Positions 32,341-47,933 are shown, numbered from the stretch's first letter. The stretch is 64,000 nucleotides of DNA from Brassica napus (GCF_020379485.1 NC_063452.1:54279377-54343376), one strand, 5' to 3'. Numbers and translations: made by a program. The notes: generated from the letters alone by a model not told the origin.

Positions 32341-35300
32341 ATGGCTTCCGAACAAGCACAACTCGCGATGATCCTCGGCTCCGATTCCGCGCCCTTCGAA
32401 ACCCTCATCTCCCACCTCATGTCCTCTTCCAACGAGCAGCGCTCCTCCGCCGAGGCTCTCTTCAATCTCGCCAAGCAGACCAATCCCGACACCCTCGCCT
32501 TGAAGCTCGCTCACCTCCTCCAGCTCTCCCCTCACCCCGAGGGCCGCGCCATGGCCGCCGTCCTCCTCCGCAAGCTCCTCACGCGCGACGACGCTTACCT
32601 GTGGCCGCGTCTCTCCCTCCCCACTCAATCCTCCCTCAAATCCACGATGCTGTCGTGTATCCAGCGCGAGGAGGCGAAATCGATCTCCAAGAAGATTTGC
32701 GACACGGTATCCGAGCTCGCCTCAGGGATCCTACCGGAGAACGGATGGCCGGAGTTGCTGCCGTTTGTCTTCCAGTGCGTGTCGTCCGATTCGTCTAAAT
32801 TGCAGGAATCGGCGTTTTTGATTTTGGCGCAATTGTCTCAGTACGTTGGGGAGACTCTGACTCCTCACATCAAGCATCTACACGGCGTCTTTCTCCAGTG
32901 CTTGAGTAGTAACTCCGTTAGCTCAGACGTTAAAATCGCTTCCCTCAACGCCGTGATTAGTTTCGTTCAGTGTCTATCGAACTCGACCGAGCGGGATCGG
33001 TTCCAAGACGTTTTGCCTGCGATGATCAGGACGTTGACCGAGTCCCTCAACAACGGGAACGAAGCCACCGCGCAGGAGGCGCTAGAGCTGTTCATCGAAT
33101 TGGCGGGAACGGAGCCACGGTTTCTTAGAAGGCAGCTGATTGACGTTGTTGGTTCGATGCTTCAGATCGCTGAGGCTGAGTCCCTCGAGGAGAGTACGCG
33201 CCACCTGGCGATTGAGTTTTTGGTGACTCTTGCTGAGGCACGTGAGCGTGCACCTGGGATGGTTAGGAAGCTACCTCAGTTTATTGACAGGTTGTTTGCG
33301 GTTCTTATGAAGATGCTTGAGGATATTGAGGATGATCCTGCCTGGTACAGCGCTGAGACTGAGGACGAGGACGCTGGCGAGACGAGCAACTACAGCATGG
33401 GTCAAGAGTGTTTGGATCGATTGGCAATTGCTTTGGGAGGGAACACGATTGTTCCGGTTGCGTATCAGCAGTTCTCTGCTTACTTGGTTGCCTCTGAGTG
33501 GCAGAAACACCACGCTTCTGTGATTGCGCTTGCGCAGATTGCTGAAGGTTGCTCAAAGGTAGAAACTTTTTTCCTTTTTTTAAGTCAGTAGAGCTTGATT
33601 GCTTTTGCTTTCAGCTGATTCTGGCATGACTTCTCTGGCGAGGACTTGCCAAACACTTACATCAGTTTGGCGTTTTCATTTTGACCTTGGAAATTTTTTG
33701 TAGGTGATGATAAAGAATCTTGAGCAAGTGGTGTCCATGATTTTGAGCCAATTTCAGAGTCCTCATCCCCGTGTAAGATGGTCAGCAATAAACGCGATTG
33801 GTCAGTTGTCTACAGATTTGGGTCCTGATTTGCAAAACCAACATCATCATATAGTGCTCCCCGCACTTGCTGCTGCTATGGATGATATCCAGAATCCGCG
33901 AGTGCAGGTTCGATCCCCGCTAACCCGTATATCTGATAATATAATCTTCTGACACTTTCTAAAGCAGTCTGTTGTGACCACATGTAGGCTCATGCTGCTT
34001 CAGCAGTTCTCAACTTCAGTGAAAATTGTACTCCTGAAATATTGACACCTTATTTAGACGGAATAGTGAGCAAGTTGCTTGTGCTACTGCAAGTAAGTCC
34101 ATTGTGCAACCTTTCTTGCAATAAATAACCAAAAAGTTTGCGCTCAATGATTGACTCTGGATAATAATGTTGTTACAAATAGAATGGCAAACAAATGGTG
34201 CAAGAAGGAGCTTTAACAGCTCTTGCTTCAGTTGCTGATTCATCGCAGGTATATGTGAAGAAGTTATGTTGTAACTGTTCTTCTCCTCGAGTTCAGTTCT
34301 TGTTCTGACATTATCTAAATTTGTAGGAACACTTCCAAAAGTACTATGATGTTGTCATGCCGTATCTCAAAACTATTTTGATGAACGCAACTGACAAATC
34401 TAAGCGGATGCTTCGTGCCAAATCCATGGAATGCATAAGTCTTGTTGGAATGGCAGTTGGAAAGGACAAATTTAGGGATGATGCTAGACAGGTACGCTTA
34501 TGTGCATAGGTTAAATTAATTTGCACGTACTATGAAGATTTATGCTATATGCTGGAATCTTATTGTTGTGCTTCAGACTACTGTCTGCAAGGTTTCTATA
34601 TAATTTTCATCCTATTCATCTGTCGCATGAAAATATTTTACATGTCCATTCCAGGTCATGGAAGTGCTTATGTCATTGCAAGGGTCTGAAATGGAGGCAG
34701 ATGATCCAATAACGAGTTACATGTTACAGGTGATTCTCATCACAATATGCTAAGCCTATATTTTATTTATAAACTTATATAGGTAAATTCACTTGCTTAC
34801 ATTTACCTTACTTATAATTTCGTAGGCATGGGCTAGGCTTTGCAAGTGTCTAGGCCAAGATTTCATCCCATACATGGATGTTGTGATGCCTCCTTTGCTG
34901 CAGTCAGCTCAACTTAAACCAGATGTAACAATTACATCTGCTGATTCAGAAGATGAAGCAGAGGATTCTGATGATGAAAGGTTTCCCGTTCTTCTTTACA
35001 CTTCATTTGATTGTTCTGATGTTTCTGTACCCTGCTATTATTAGGTCGTATTGCATAAAAATATATTATTTTTTCCTGAGAAAGGGATGAGTAATCTCTC
35101 TGTATTGTTTGAAGCGCAGCTTTCCCTGTATAGTTTTTTTTTTGCCTTAAGATATGTATTATTTGGTGAGATTCTGTCTCTATATTATAATAATAAACCC
35201 ATAATCGATGGTCAAATAGAGGGAGTGTGAGTGCGTCTTGCAAGGAATTTTACTTCTTTTTTTCTCTTGATGCAGCATGGAGACCATTATACTGGGAGAC

Positions 35301-38168
35301 AAAAGAATAGGAATCAAAACAAGTGTCCTAGAGGAAAAAGCCACAGCTTGTAACATGCTTTGTTGCTATGCTGATGAGTTAAAAGAAGGATTTTTCCCCT
35401 GGATTGCTCAGGTTAGTATGGTTAAATAACTCCAAATTTCATTACTACATGCTATTGTTCTTGGGACTTGGTAGTCTAAATTTGTATAATATAGGTTGCA
35501 CCTACACTGGTTCCTTTGCTAAAATTCTATTTTCACGAAGAAGTCAGAAGAGCAGCTGTGTCAGGTATGGATTGGATAATTTTTCTTCTAGCTATGCCGG
35601 AACACTGAATCCAATATTTGAATTTATAAAGCTCACTAAATCCAGTATTTGAATTTGTAAAGCACACTAAATACAATATTTGAATTTATAAAGCACAATT
35701 CTAATGAATTAGATAATTTTTCTTTCTAGCTATGCCGGAACTAATGCGCTCAGCCAAACTGGCAATAGAACAAGGAAAATCTCAAGGACACGATCTATCC
35801 TATTTGAAGCAGCTTTCTGACTACATTATTCCCGCCATGCTGGAAGCTTTGCATAAAGTTAGTGTGAATTCTGTTCATTTTCTTTTTTTTCAGCTTTGAT
35901 CCATATCTGATTATTGAATTTCATGTAGGAACCGGATACCGAGATCTGTGTGAGTATGTTGGAAGCCATTAATGAATGCTTGCAGGTAACTTTTTTTTTT
36001 TGCAATGATTGTTTGTATTGGAAAGCCTGTAAGACAAAGACGGCTTGTTTTTCCCCCGACTTTATCACTTGTTCAATCGTACTGAGCATAGAGTATCAGT
36101 ACGGAAGTTGCCTTGTTAGCTGGCCTTATTTTCATCCTTTCTTTAGCTTTGGGGTATTTGATAGAGAGCTTATTTTGAACAAGTCTTTATTGTGTGCCTC
36201 TTAGAGTTAATCGTAGCATACATTAGAAAACATTATCTTATAACCTGTAACTATAATGCAGATCTCCGGAAATCTTCTGGACGAAGGGAAAATTAGATCC
36301 ATAGTTGATGAGGTAAAGCAAGTTATGACAGCAAGCTCTAGTAGAAAACGAGAAAGGGGAGAGAGGGCCAATGCTGAAGACTTTGATGCTGAAGAGGGAG
36401 AGCTTATTAAAGAGGAAAATGAGCAAGAGGAGGAAATTTTTGATCAGGTTTGTTTTCTATGATTCACCCTTGCCAAATTGAAGCTTAATGAAGTTTGCTA
36501 TCCTAAAGCTCTTCTTATATTGTCTCATATAGGTCGGTGAAATATTGGGAACACTGGTTAAGACATTCAAGTCTTCGTTTCTGCCTTTCTTCGACGAATT
36601 ATCCTCTTACTTAACTCCTATGTGGGTAAGTGGCTGTCTTTTTCACCGGTGCTCCATGATACTTGGAGAATTGCTATAGATCGAAATTATCTTCTTTTTT
36701 TGTTATAGGAAGAAACTTGTATATACCCTAACATATAACTGAATTAATATAAGCATAAATGAGAAATTGTGAAAATTGTGCAAGTTTTCGCACTCTGGTT
36801 CAGGTGAATAGAGTAAGAGTTTCTATAATGTGTGGTTGTGGGGATGGCGCTGATACAATATTAGACTAAGTTCGCCTTGTGTTTTCTGTTTTGATAGTGA
36901 TTGTTGATGTGTATTCTTTGAATTCAGGGAAGGGATAAAACAGCCGAAGAGAGAAGGATTGCGATATGCATCTTTGATGATGTTGCAGAACAATGCCGTG
37001 ATGCCGCCTTTAAGTAAGGATGTGCATTCACTGAATCTTTGTACATTGTACGTTTTCAGTATTCAGTGTTCTTATGTGACTTTGTCCTGATATGTATTTG
37101 GCAGATATTATGATACATATCTTCCATTCGTACTGGAAGCGTGCAATGACGAGAGCCCAGAAGTTCGACAGGTGTATATCCTGCATTTTTGCTCATCTGG
37201 TGTTTCTGGAACCGTATACCAATTTATATGAAATCTCTTGTTTGTTTAAGGCTGCTGTTTATGGGCTTGGAGTTTGTGCTGAGTTTGGGGGATCTGTTTT
37301 CAAGCCTCTTGTTGGAGGTACGTTATACATCTACCCACTGGTAGCCTTTCGGGTTTAATCCATGCTTTGCAGCTAAATAGTAACACATGTTTTTGTTTCA
37401 ACAGAGGCTCTGTCAAGACTAAATGTTGTGATACAGCAGCCAAATGCTCGGCAATCTGAAAATGCGATGGCATATGATAATGCTGTATCCGCTGTGGGAA
37501 AGATCTGCCAATTTCACCGTGACAGCATCGATGCTTCTCAGGTAGCTTATGATAGTTATCGGCAGCTGCTTGCTCCGCACAAATACATGTGGTTGGTTAC
37601 TTTTGATGACCAACAAGTAAACTTTTTATTTGTGTTATATTAGGTACTTCCTGCGTGGTTGAACTGTTTGCCTCTTAGTAATGATGTGATTGAAGCCAAG
37701 GTGGTTCATGAGCAGCTCTGTTCAATGGTTGAGAGGTAAAAATCTAATTGGTTTAAATTCTAACTTTTTGCTTAGACGTTTTCTATATGCGTTCGTGTGA
37801 CTGACTGTCGTAAACGGTTGATTGATGATAAACTTGCAGGCAAGATGTGGACTTGTTAGGCCCCAATAACCAGTATCTACCAAAAATCTTAACAGTATTT
37901 GCTGAGGTTTGTTGTTTACGCTCCTCATAAACAAGTTGTCATTCGTTGATCTTTGCATCGTTATACTTATAGAAGTCAATGTGTATGTATGTATTTGGCT
38001 GGGCAGGTGCTTACAAGGAAAGATGTGGTGACAGAAGAGACGGCAGGTCGTATGATAAATATAATAAGGCAACTTCAACAAACACTGCCACCATCGGCAT
38101 TGGCCTCAGTATGGGCATCATTGACTCCCGAGCAGCAGGTCGCTCTCCAATCAATGCTTTCCACCTGA
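32341..38168 (+). CDS. KETCH1: Importin-5-like karyopherin beta (KETCH1/EMB2734 type)
   Basis: A nuclear import receptor of the HEAT-repeat importin-beta family. The Arabidopsis counterpart, At5g19820, is essential and carries HYL1 and ribosomal proteins. The ATG at 32341 opens a 1,218-bp first exon ([20 protein letters not shown]). About 19 further exons with clean GT/AG sites follow, including 33704-33907, 33988-34092, 34327-34491, 34826-34980, 35276-35411, 36262-36447, 37405-37541 and the last at 38007-38168 (ends [15 protein letters not shown]). Two acidic loops are visible, [20 protein letters not shown] in exon 1 and a Glu-rich stretch at about 36390-36447. The product should be about 1,100 residues, full length. 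No break was found. Confidence 0.9.
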
Positions 38169-39510
38169 ACCCATTCCAAATCTGGTCTCATTGTTCATTT
38201 ACTACAGTGTTTCATTTTCCACCACAAAGCGTCGTCAGTTTTGCATTTTTTTCACCATTTGTTTTTGCGAGGGATGATGAATGGGTCTATCCTTCATAAG
38301 TCATGAAATGAAATATCTTCCATCTTTAAGGGAAGGAGGGAAGAGTTGTCAATTGGGGAATTTGGGTAATGATTCCCCAACAAAACACAAAGGTATTGTC
38401 TTGGGTTTTTGGGGAGGGGGAGTGAGAGGGATGACGTTTTTGATGCTTATACGTGAAACAAAACAGAAACAAAGTGTCGATTTTTTTGAATTTTTGTTTT
38501 TTGTATACAATGAGAATTTTGGAGGAATTATTCTTTTCTCTCATTGCCATTGTTGAATGTTTATTTGTACTCTTTTGCTTTCCTTTTGTTGTTATTGCGA
38601 TTTAAAGTTATGGTATTGAAACATTAAATCGCTGCATTAACAAAATATTCGTTCCAAAGCAACACAACATGGTGTCGGATTAGAAACCGGTTGTTCTGCC
38701 ACGTACAAGCCACTCTGGTTTCTATGGCATGTAATGGCGACATCTGATAAAGGATAGATGTGCGGCATGTGCCATGAAATGTATTATAGACTAACTAGAG
38801 ATAGATAAACAACATTATGTTAGACTGCAGTGCGGTTCCAACAGTTATAAAAATATATAGATATATAGTATAAGTAAAAAAATTTGTTATTGTTAAATTG
38901 CGATGCGGTGCGGGGGCGGGGCGGATTAAAACACTCAAATCCTAAGAATCTTATCGATAGGTGAGGGCTGTCCCGGTTGATATTCACTAGAGAATTAAAA
39001 CAAACCGAGTAAAAGAAGAGCTTTCAGTCACACTACCAAAACCGCAAAAAGAAACAAAAAAGTGGAGAAGTTCCGGCAAACTGCGAGACGTTAAAACAAA
39101 GTTAAGACAAGACAACACTAGTTCACTGTTTTCAGGTAACAATCCATTAGCGACTTGCATGCTGCTTAACGCCTCAACAACCAGCACCATGCTTCTTAAG
39201 TGTAGATTTTGGTCAGCTTTGCATTTTCAAAAGTCTCTTCTTTTCTTGGTGAGGCCTCCCTCTACTTACCAAGCCTTCAAAATCAGACACATCATATTTG
39301 TTTTTGTACATTTTTTATATTAAGAATTAGAAAATGGTGCGCACGTAATTAATACATGGAACCCACATAACAAAAAAACCTCTGAATCATTCTCAAAGAG
39401 TACATCCATCACTAAAATAAACAAGAACAAATCTTCAGAAAGACGAGCCACCCACTAAGACTTGACCTCAAAACATACAAGCACAGAAATGAAAAACTTA
39501 AGTACATCCC
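38169..39510. other. Intergenic: importin 3' UTR and ERF upstream region
   Basis: 3' UTR of the importin to about 38630, then AT-rich DNA. No gene supported; the 119-codon and shorter frames here are accidental. Confidence 0.55.
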
Positions 39511-39517
39511 TATAAAT
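39511..39517 (+). promoter_or_regulatory. TATA box of the ERF gene
   Basis: TATAAAT lies 51 bp before the ATG at 39562, which implies a short leader of about 20 bases. Confidence 0.55.
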
Positions 39518-39561
39518 ACTTTCATATCTACTACGTCTATTTACAGATTCATACTCTAAAA

Positions 39562-40329
39562 ATGGATAATAAAACAACTCAAAAGCAGAAAACAAAAGAG
39601 AAGAGCAAAGGTAACAAAAACAAGACCAAGTTCGTGGGAGTTAGGCAAAGGCCTTCAGGAAAATGGGTGGCAGAGATCAAAGACACGACACAAAAGATAC
39701 GAATGTGGCTTGGAACCTTTGAAACCGCTGAAGAAGCTGCTCGAGCCTACGACGAAGCTGCCTGTCTCCTCCGTGGTTCCAACACGCGCACTAATTTCGC
39801 AAACCATTTCCCAAACAACTCACAGTTGTCTTTGAAAATCAGAAACCTCCTTCACCAGAAGCAGACCATGAAACAACAACAACAACAACCTAAACAAAAC
39901 AAACCCGTCTCTTCCTTTGCAGAATGCGGCATCAATTACACTTCCAATGCTACTACTCTCACCTCCACCACCACAACTACCACAGTGTTGCCGCTTAATA
40001 ACGTGTACCGCCCTGATTCATCGGTCATATCACATCCAGAAGCCGACAGTGTCCAGCTTCCTTACACTTGGCCCCTTGTCTCTGGATTCAACCATCAGGC
40101 TCCGTTGGCTCAAGGAGGGGAAGAAGCACATGGGCATCTCAACAATCAAAACTCAACCGATCAACATTTGGGTCTAGCTGACATCGAAAGACAGATATCT
40201 GCATCACTATATGCAATGAATGGAGCTAACGGCTACTATGACAACATGAGTACAGAGTATGCGATTTTCGATCCTACTGATCCCATTTGGGATCTCCCTT
40301 CACTCTCTCAACTCTTCTGCCCTACTTGA
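39562..40329 (+). CDS. RAP2.11: AP2/ERF transcription factor, RAP2.11-like
   Basis: Single exon, 255 residues. A Lys-rich N-terminus is followed by one AP2/ERF domain at about residues 23-81 ([40 protein letters not shown], ending RTNFANHF), which binds GCC-box-like DNA. The Ala and Asp positions in '[11 protein letters not shown]' are of ERF type rather than DREB. After it come a Gln-rich run (about 102-114), a Thr-rich run and an acidic/hydrophobic C-terminus ([16 protein letters not shown]). Arabidopsis RAP2.11 (At5g19790), at the same place in the gene order, activates low-potassium responses such as HAK5. The upstream ATG context and TATA spacing favour 39562. Confidence 0.88.
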   Translation: MDNKTTQKQKTKEKSKGNKNKTKFVGVRQRPSGKWVAEIKDTTQKIRMWLGTFETAEEAARAYDEAACLLRGSNTRTNFANHFPNNSQLSLKIRNLLHQKQTMKQQQQQPKQNKPVSSFAECGINYTSNATTLTSTTTTTTVLPLNNVYRPDSSVISHPEADSVQLPYTWPLVSGFNHQAPLAQGGEEAHGHLNNQNSTDQHLGLADIERQISASLYAMNGANGYYDNMSTEYAIFDPTDPIWDLPSLSQLFCPT

Positions 40330-40642
40330 TCTCATTCTAAATTTCCTTGTTAATTCATGTTATTTTGGATCCATGAATGTAAAGTAGAACACATCTCTAC
40401 AATGTCAAAAGACTGTACCTAAAGCAAAAAAAAATGGACATTGTAAGAAGATAATGAAAGGTTTGGTACAACAAAAGGCTTGATAATGAACTCTGGTGTA
40501 ACTCACAATGGTCGACTTACCAAATGAATTGAACCGAGATAAAAACAGGGAATGCAATGAATTAAAAAGAAACATGTAACCAACAAGAAACAGAAATCTG
40601 AATAAACGTTTTAATTGCACATTGCTTGAGAGAAGAAAGTGG
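40330..40642. other. Convergent 3' UTRs of the ERF and tubulin genes
   Basis: The ERF (+) and tubulin (-) genes converge here with only 313 bp between stop codons. Nothing else seen. Confidence 0.7.
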
Positions 40643-42325
<1,683 letters not shown>

Positions 42326-42490
42326 CTTACGCTCACGGTAGAAACCCTAATTGTCTTCGATCGTCTGCTTCGGAGGAGGAGGAAATGAGCGGCGACGAGA
42401 TCTTCTTTTTTTCTGTTTTCCTTTTTGTTGCTCCGTTAGGTTTATATCAATTAATGAGATTTGATAATTCATTGGGGTCCGCCGAGATGT
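42326..42490 (-). promoter_or_regulatory. Proximal upstream region of the minus-strand tubulin, with telo-box
   Basis: The leader contains AAACCCTAA (42343-42351, in the tubulin's minus-strand sense 'ttagggttt'). It is identical to the other tubulin from the ATG back to about 42378 (gaagcagacgatcgaagac). Beyond that the two leaders diverge but still share short islands (gaagatctcg, gcggacccc, aggcaggctg). Confidence 0.6.
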
Positions 42491-43100
42491 GCCAGCCTGC
42501 CTTGGGTCCTACGGTTTCGCTTTTGTCCGATTATGGATTTCATTTCGTAAATAATTCCCACTGGGGATGTCTTTTTGGTTCTTTTGTGTTATTTTTGAAG
42601 ATTTTACACAAAGGAAAAGTATCATTTTGGTATCTACCATATCATAGATAGTAATAGTTCATTTTGGCAGCTTCATCAAGAGAAGCATTCTTTTGGTTAT
42701 TAAAGATTGAGTTTAAGCATTGTCCGAGAAGGGTCGGGTTCGGGACATGTGAATTACTTTAGACGAATAATCATTGAGTTCCATTTGATATGTGTGATTG
42801 GAGACAACTATTCTCACGTATACGACTAAAATTGAGTGACTATGATAATGAATGTTGATAATTTAGAGATCATGAGTATTTATAACAAGGAGTTACACAA
42901 CCATAAAACTAACTAAGACAAATCTCCTAAGAACATTTCAAACTTCACTCCATAATTTATTCAAAAATAGAGTTTTGAATAAAAAAAAATTCAACTTCGT
43001 TCTATTTTTGAATAAGAAATGCTTCAAATTCATTTTATTATATAATTCATTTTTTTTGTACTACCTCCTTTTTCTAACTCTATAACGAAGTAAACATAAA

Positions 43101-43714
43101 TCTATACTATTAAAGCAGGATCCTATTGTCATAATTACCTTAGGGGCATGTTTCCTTCACTAACATTGCATGTTTCATTAAGGGCAATTAAGTAATATTA
43201 ATAACAAATCTATATTGGGTCATTATTTTTGGATCCAGCCCAAATCAAATCTCTCTTGGGCCATTTGGGCCTATTAAAAAATCAGATTCAATTCTCACCT
43301 TTTTTTTTTCTTTGGACCATTGAGTCCAAGTTCAAATAATTTTTTTCAACTATTCTTAATTATTATTTTTTTCTTTTCTTAATATAATTTAAGCATTCAT
43401 AAAAATAATTGAATTTTTTTATTGAAAAGTATAAATCTTTATTAAAAGTATATAATTTTTTAATTAAAATATTAACCCCATAATAAAATTAATTTATCAG
43501 AGTTATACCAACTTAATTCATTAAAAAAATAAAGTTTAATTTTTTTAACATAAATAGTCATTTAAAATGAAATACGATAAATAAAGATAAAATTTTTAAG
43601 TCTTTTATAAAATAAAACACAAATATATGAAAATGTGACATTTACTAAATATTTGTCAATTGAAAAAAAAAACAAAAATAAACCCGCGCTTTGAAAGCGC
43701 GGGTCAAAATCTAG
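43101..43714 (+). mobile_element. Small non-autonomous Helitron (614 bp)
   Basis: It begins A|TCTATACTATTAAAGCAGG and ends with the hairpin CCCGCGCTTTGAAAGCGCGGG, TCAAAAT, then CTAG|T: complete, canonical termini at an A/T insertion point. AT-rich, no coding capacity. It shares its 5' end with the PP2A-carrying element at 13698, so the two probably belong to one family mobilised by the same helicase. Confidence 0.88.
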
Positions 43715-43854
43715 TTTATTTTATAAATGGAGTACTCTTATTATTTTTGTTTTTTTATAACGTCTTTCTTATTCATCAATGAAAGTTTACCTAGTCATTA
43801 TGTAGATCCAATGTGATAGAGGGAGGTACGTAATAGTAAAAGTACAAGGAAAAG

Positions 43855-46448
43855 TCAAAAGGAATTTGTTGCTTCGCCATCTTGTCTGCAGCTTTGTTAC
43901 TCTCTCTGGTTGTCCATGTAAACTCTACCTCATTGAACTTTTGTTTTTACCATAAAACATCTATTATCCAGTTATGACCATCAAAATGTAGAAAACGACG
44001 ATTCAGTGTATCTATCACCTTTTTGCAATCACTCTCGAATATTACTCTTTGATATCCTTTACTCCAAGCATGTTGTATAGCCATTACTATTCCTTGTACC
44101 TTGCTTTCAAACGAATTATTAACTCTTCTTCCCATCCCTTGTGCAGCTCCTTTGTAGCATCCATCCTCATCTCGTAATATATCAATCCACTCTTGCTTGG
44201 TGTTTGTGAGTTAATAAATGAACTATCAACGTTACATTTCAGCCAACCTCTTTTTGGTTGTTTCCATTGGTTCCTTCGATACTGTACTTGGTCTCTCTGT
44301 TGAAAGCTCTCTGTAGATTCAGTAATATTATCTTTCCACTCATGAGCATCTCTCCATGCTTGATGCAATATCCACCTCCAATCTAAATGTTTCCTTTGAA
44401 ATATAAGGATGTTGCGGCTTTTCCATAGTCTCCACATGATCCAAAATGGAAGGTTTTGAAAATGCGCTAACCTTGTATGTAGACAGCATTGTAGACATGA
44501 TTCAATTTTTTCTTCCAGGGAAGCAAAAGGATCAGTGAATATTTTATTATTTATCCTTGATTCCTGCCATGCTGCTTGGGCATACGGACAATCAAATAGA
44601 AGATGCTTCTTTGTTTCTGGTTCTTGACAACACCGTCTACAAATGTCATCAGTAGTAATATGTCTCCTCTTTAAGTTGCTTCCAGTGGCTAGACTTCGTG
44701 ATAATGATCTCCAAAGAAAATGATGGAGTTTTGGTGGCATCTTAGTCTTCCAAAGTCTTCTTTTGAGGTCGATATTACCATATGTTGGTTGGATCCCTTC
44801 TTCCGTTGGAAGATGAGTACTCAACCAATATCCAGACTTTATTGTGTAGAGTCCATGTTCAGTATATTGCCAACCAAGCATATCAAAAGTTGCAGAGCTG
44901 GAGATCTTGATCTTCAGTATTTTTTCCACATCCTCATCAATAACTTCTTCTCGTAGCTTCTGCTCATTCCACCTATCTCTAGTTTCATTGAAGAACTGAT
45001 TAACTTTACCAGCTCCCACTATTCCTTCTCGCTGTCTTGGCGGTCGAGGTAAATGATCAGGAATCCAAGGGTATGTCCATGTGTTAATAAAACTACCATC
45101 TCCAATCATATATCTCAATCCCTTTGCAACAACTTCTCTACCAAAAATATTAGATTTCCAAGCGTACAAAGCTTTCTTTTTTTGTACCGCAGTAAGTATG
45201 TTGCCATCTGAGAAATAACGAGCTCTCAAGATTCTAGCCATTAGACACTCTAGATACTGCATTATTCGCCATACTTGCTTTCCAAGTAAGGCTTGATTAA
45301 ATTTCTCCAGATCCCTGAATCCAAGCCCTCCTTCTCTTTTAGGTATGCAAACTCTCTTCCAAGAATACAAGTGCATGCCTTTTTTATCACATGCACTTCA
45401 CCAGAACTTAGCAAGGATGTTATTTATAGCTTCACACACTTCTTTAGGTAACCTAAAGACATTCATGGAGAAGATTGGCATTGCAGTGCTATTGATTTCA
45501 ACAAAACTTCTTTACCTCCATGAGATAAATTCTTCTGACTCCATCCATGTGTTACAGATTTAACCTTATCCACAATGTAGGCAAACATATCACCTTTTTT
45601 GTTACAAAATTGTTATGGCATACCCAAGTATTTACCATTTCCTCCCTCATTATGTATTCCCAGTAAGGTCCTCTTCGTATTCTTGGTGGCAGCTGAGACT
45701 TTGTGACCAAATGTGATCGAGGATTAATTGAGATTAATAGCCTGACCCGAAACAGCCTCATAAGTGTGAAGAATAGCTTTCATCTTCCGGCCAGCACATG
45801 GATTTGCCATACCAAAGAATAATGAATCATCTGCAAACAACAGATGATTAACAACAGGGGCCTGATTTGATATCTTTATTCCTCCCAACGACCTATCTTC
45901 CATAGCTTTATTCATCATATGTGAGAGAACCTCAGCGCACAATATAAATAGATAGGGAGAAAGTGGGTTTCTCTGTCTTATACCTCTCTCTGGCGTGATG
46001 AAATCCTCAGGCGAACCATTGATAAGCACAGAGAAAGTAACTGTAGAAACACAGGTCATAATCCACTGGATCCACTTGCTATTAAATCCCATCCTCCTCA
46101 TTGTCTCTTCTAGGAAAGACCACTCTAGACGATCATAAGCCTTGGTGATATCTGTTTTTACTGCCATGTAAGAGGTTGCTTGTCTTTTCTGGGCCTTCAA
46201 CGAATGAAAGATCTCATGGGCAATGATGATATTATCAGTAATAATTCGCCCTGGTATAAATGCTTGTTGATTCTCAGTAATAAGGTTGTGGAGATGCTTC
46301 TTCAGCCGGCTGACAAGAATTTTGGAGATAAGCTTATAGGCTACTTTACATAGCGTTATAGGTCGGAAATCAGACATACCAGAGTGTGGGTAGACTTTAG
46401 GAATAAGACATATGTTTGTGCGGCTGAGCTGTCCATCAAAGACATCCT
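43855..46448 (-). pseudogene. 5'-truncated LINE: reverse transcriptase, zf-RVT and RNase H-like domains
   Basis: Minus strand, from an RT that starts part-way in (LIPKVYPHSGMSDFRPITLC) through the fingers (QQAFIPGR), TDITKAYDRLEW and the catalytic box FADDSLFF at about 45830. A frameshifted linker (about 45724-45380) follows, then 'KREGGLGFRDLEKFNQALLG', a zf-RVT motif (CRRCCQEPETKKHLLFDCP) and a split RNase H-like end (KCNVDSSF; ESDCKKVIDTL) to about 43950. At least three frame breaks. The N-terminal ORF and endonuclease are missing, as expected after incomplete reverse transcription. Confidence 0.85.
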
Positions 46449-46580
46449 CTAATTATTTTTGTTTATTACTTTATTTTTCACTCTAAAAATAAAGTATGAT
46501 TTAATTAAACCAAACTAAATGATGTAGTTACTCCTATATTAAATGAAATTTGAGTTTTATATTAGAGATGCTCTTAATTC

Positions 46581-47930
46581 ACATTCACCTATAGGTTGGA
46601 TTGGTATGAGGTTACCAAGATCAAGCGTTGAATGAAGCACATGACACAAGCCTTTATTAGACCCAAAAATATGAACTAATGCAAGTCCATGATATTAGTC
46701 CATCTCGTTAGGTTTTTAGCAAATATTCATGTATATACATTTATATTTATATATATGTAATGAACACCAATGTAAGGTAGCCTTCAACCTAAAGAATTGC
46801 TCAAGAACTCTCCTCTTTCTTTTTCTGTTTTTAATCTAAAAAGTCTTTGATTTTGGTTTTCATCATTTATTTTTTTTCTTCCTTTTGCATAAAAAACTAA
46901 ACTCTTCATGAGCTATTCCAGTTTCTTTTTATTTCCTCTCTTTTGTTAATTTTATAGAAGTAGATTAGATTTGTTTACACCAGGAACCCCATCTCTTGGT
47001 TTGTAGTTCATGCATGGAGAAACACACAAAATATGTGTTGCTTGCAGCTCAAAGTTACTATGCTATTGAATCAGCCCACTTAGAGTCATAATCTCAGATG
47101 CTCTTAATGAAGTAAAAAGTATTCTAGCATATTCTTACGAATTCTGGCGTACTCTTTTCTATTATGATACTCTCTAGGAGTGTGGTTAATGTCGAAAGTG
47201 CCCCTGACCGATTTAAACTTAAATTAATGAAATAATTAATTAATTGAATTCTCTTCTCTCTCTCTCGAGCCTCCACTGCTCTCGATCCTCTCTCGTCCTC
47301 GTCGTGGTGTTCTTCCGAGTTCCTCGCTATCATCGAATTGCTAACTCGGTTTCGTCGCTTGGATGCTGAATCATTGAGATATTGATTCGTTTTGCAGGGT
47401 ATGTCTCAAATCATTTTAGAATCGTCATCCACCATAGACGATTAACTCTATTCACAGGGATTCTGATTTGGATAGAAGTTTCATATTTGTGTATGAACTA
47501 GTCGAGGATCGGAAAGTTTGGATGGTCTGTTTATTAGAAAATTCGATAATCAACAACTGTATAATTGCATGTCGGGAATCAAAGCTGATTACAATTTGGA
47601 ATTGAAGACTCGGTTCGTAGTAATGGAAAATTTATTATTCATTTGTGTATAAGGATCGGAAAGTGTGGATGGTCTGTCTATTACTCAATTGGATAATCAA
47701 CAACTGTATGATTGAATGTCAGGAATGAAAGGTCGATTGAATCAAAGAAAGCTGATTACTATTTGGTTTTCAGAGAAACATATAGAACTCTGAAACTTGG
47801 GGAAACTTGGTTAGATTATACGGGCTGATTACTGACAAAACTCTGTAACATGGTATAACGAAGTATAACTTTAATGGTATAATTGTATAACCATGTGTAA
47901 CTTTAATGGTTTAATTTTTTTATATTGCAG
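46581..47930. other. AT-rich DNA before the MULE-type locus
   Basis: No gene supported. A CT-rich stretch at 47245-47345 followed by an intron-like region to the AG at 47930 could be the leader of the next locus. Confidence 0.4.
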
Positions 47931-47933
47931 ACA

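Larger units (their letters stand above)
42920..46580. mobile_element. MITE interrupted by a Helitron and a LINE
   Basis: The left part (about 42920-43100 and 43715-43780) and the right part (about 46445-46580) together resemble the intact MITE at 28075-28334. Left: 'aacatttcaaacttcactcc'. Right: 'gaaatttgagttttatatta' followed by 'gagatgctctta'. The Helitron at 43101-43714 and LINE at 43855-46448 sit inside. The exact edges are approximate. Confidence 0.45.

Noticed and set aside
32241..32628. 130-codon Gly/Glu-rich minus-strand frame
   Set aside because: It is the complement of the GC-rich first exon and leader of the importin gene; frame 1 of the plus strand is the coding one.
38281..38556. 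91-codon frame after the importin stop
   Set aside because: It lies in the 3' UTR region, with no domain and low-complexity T-rich sequence.
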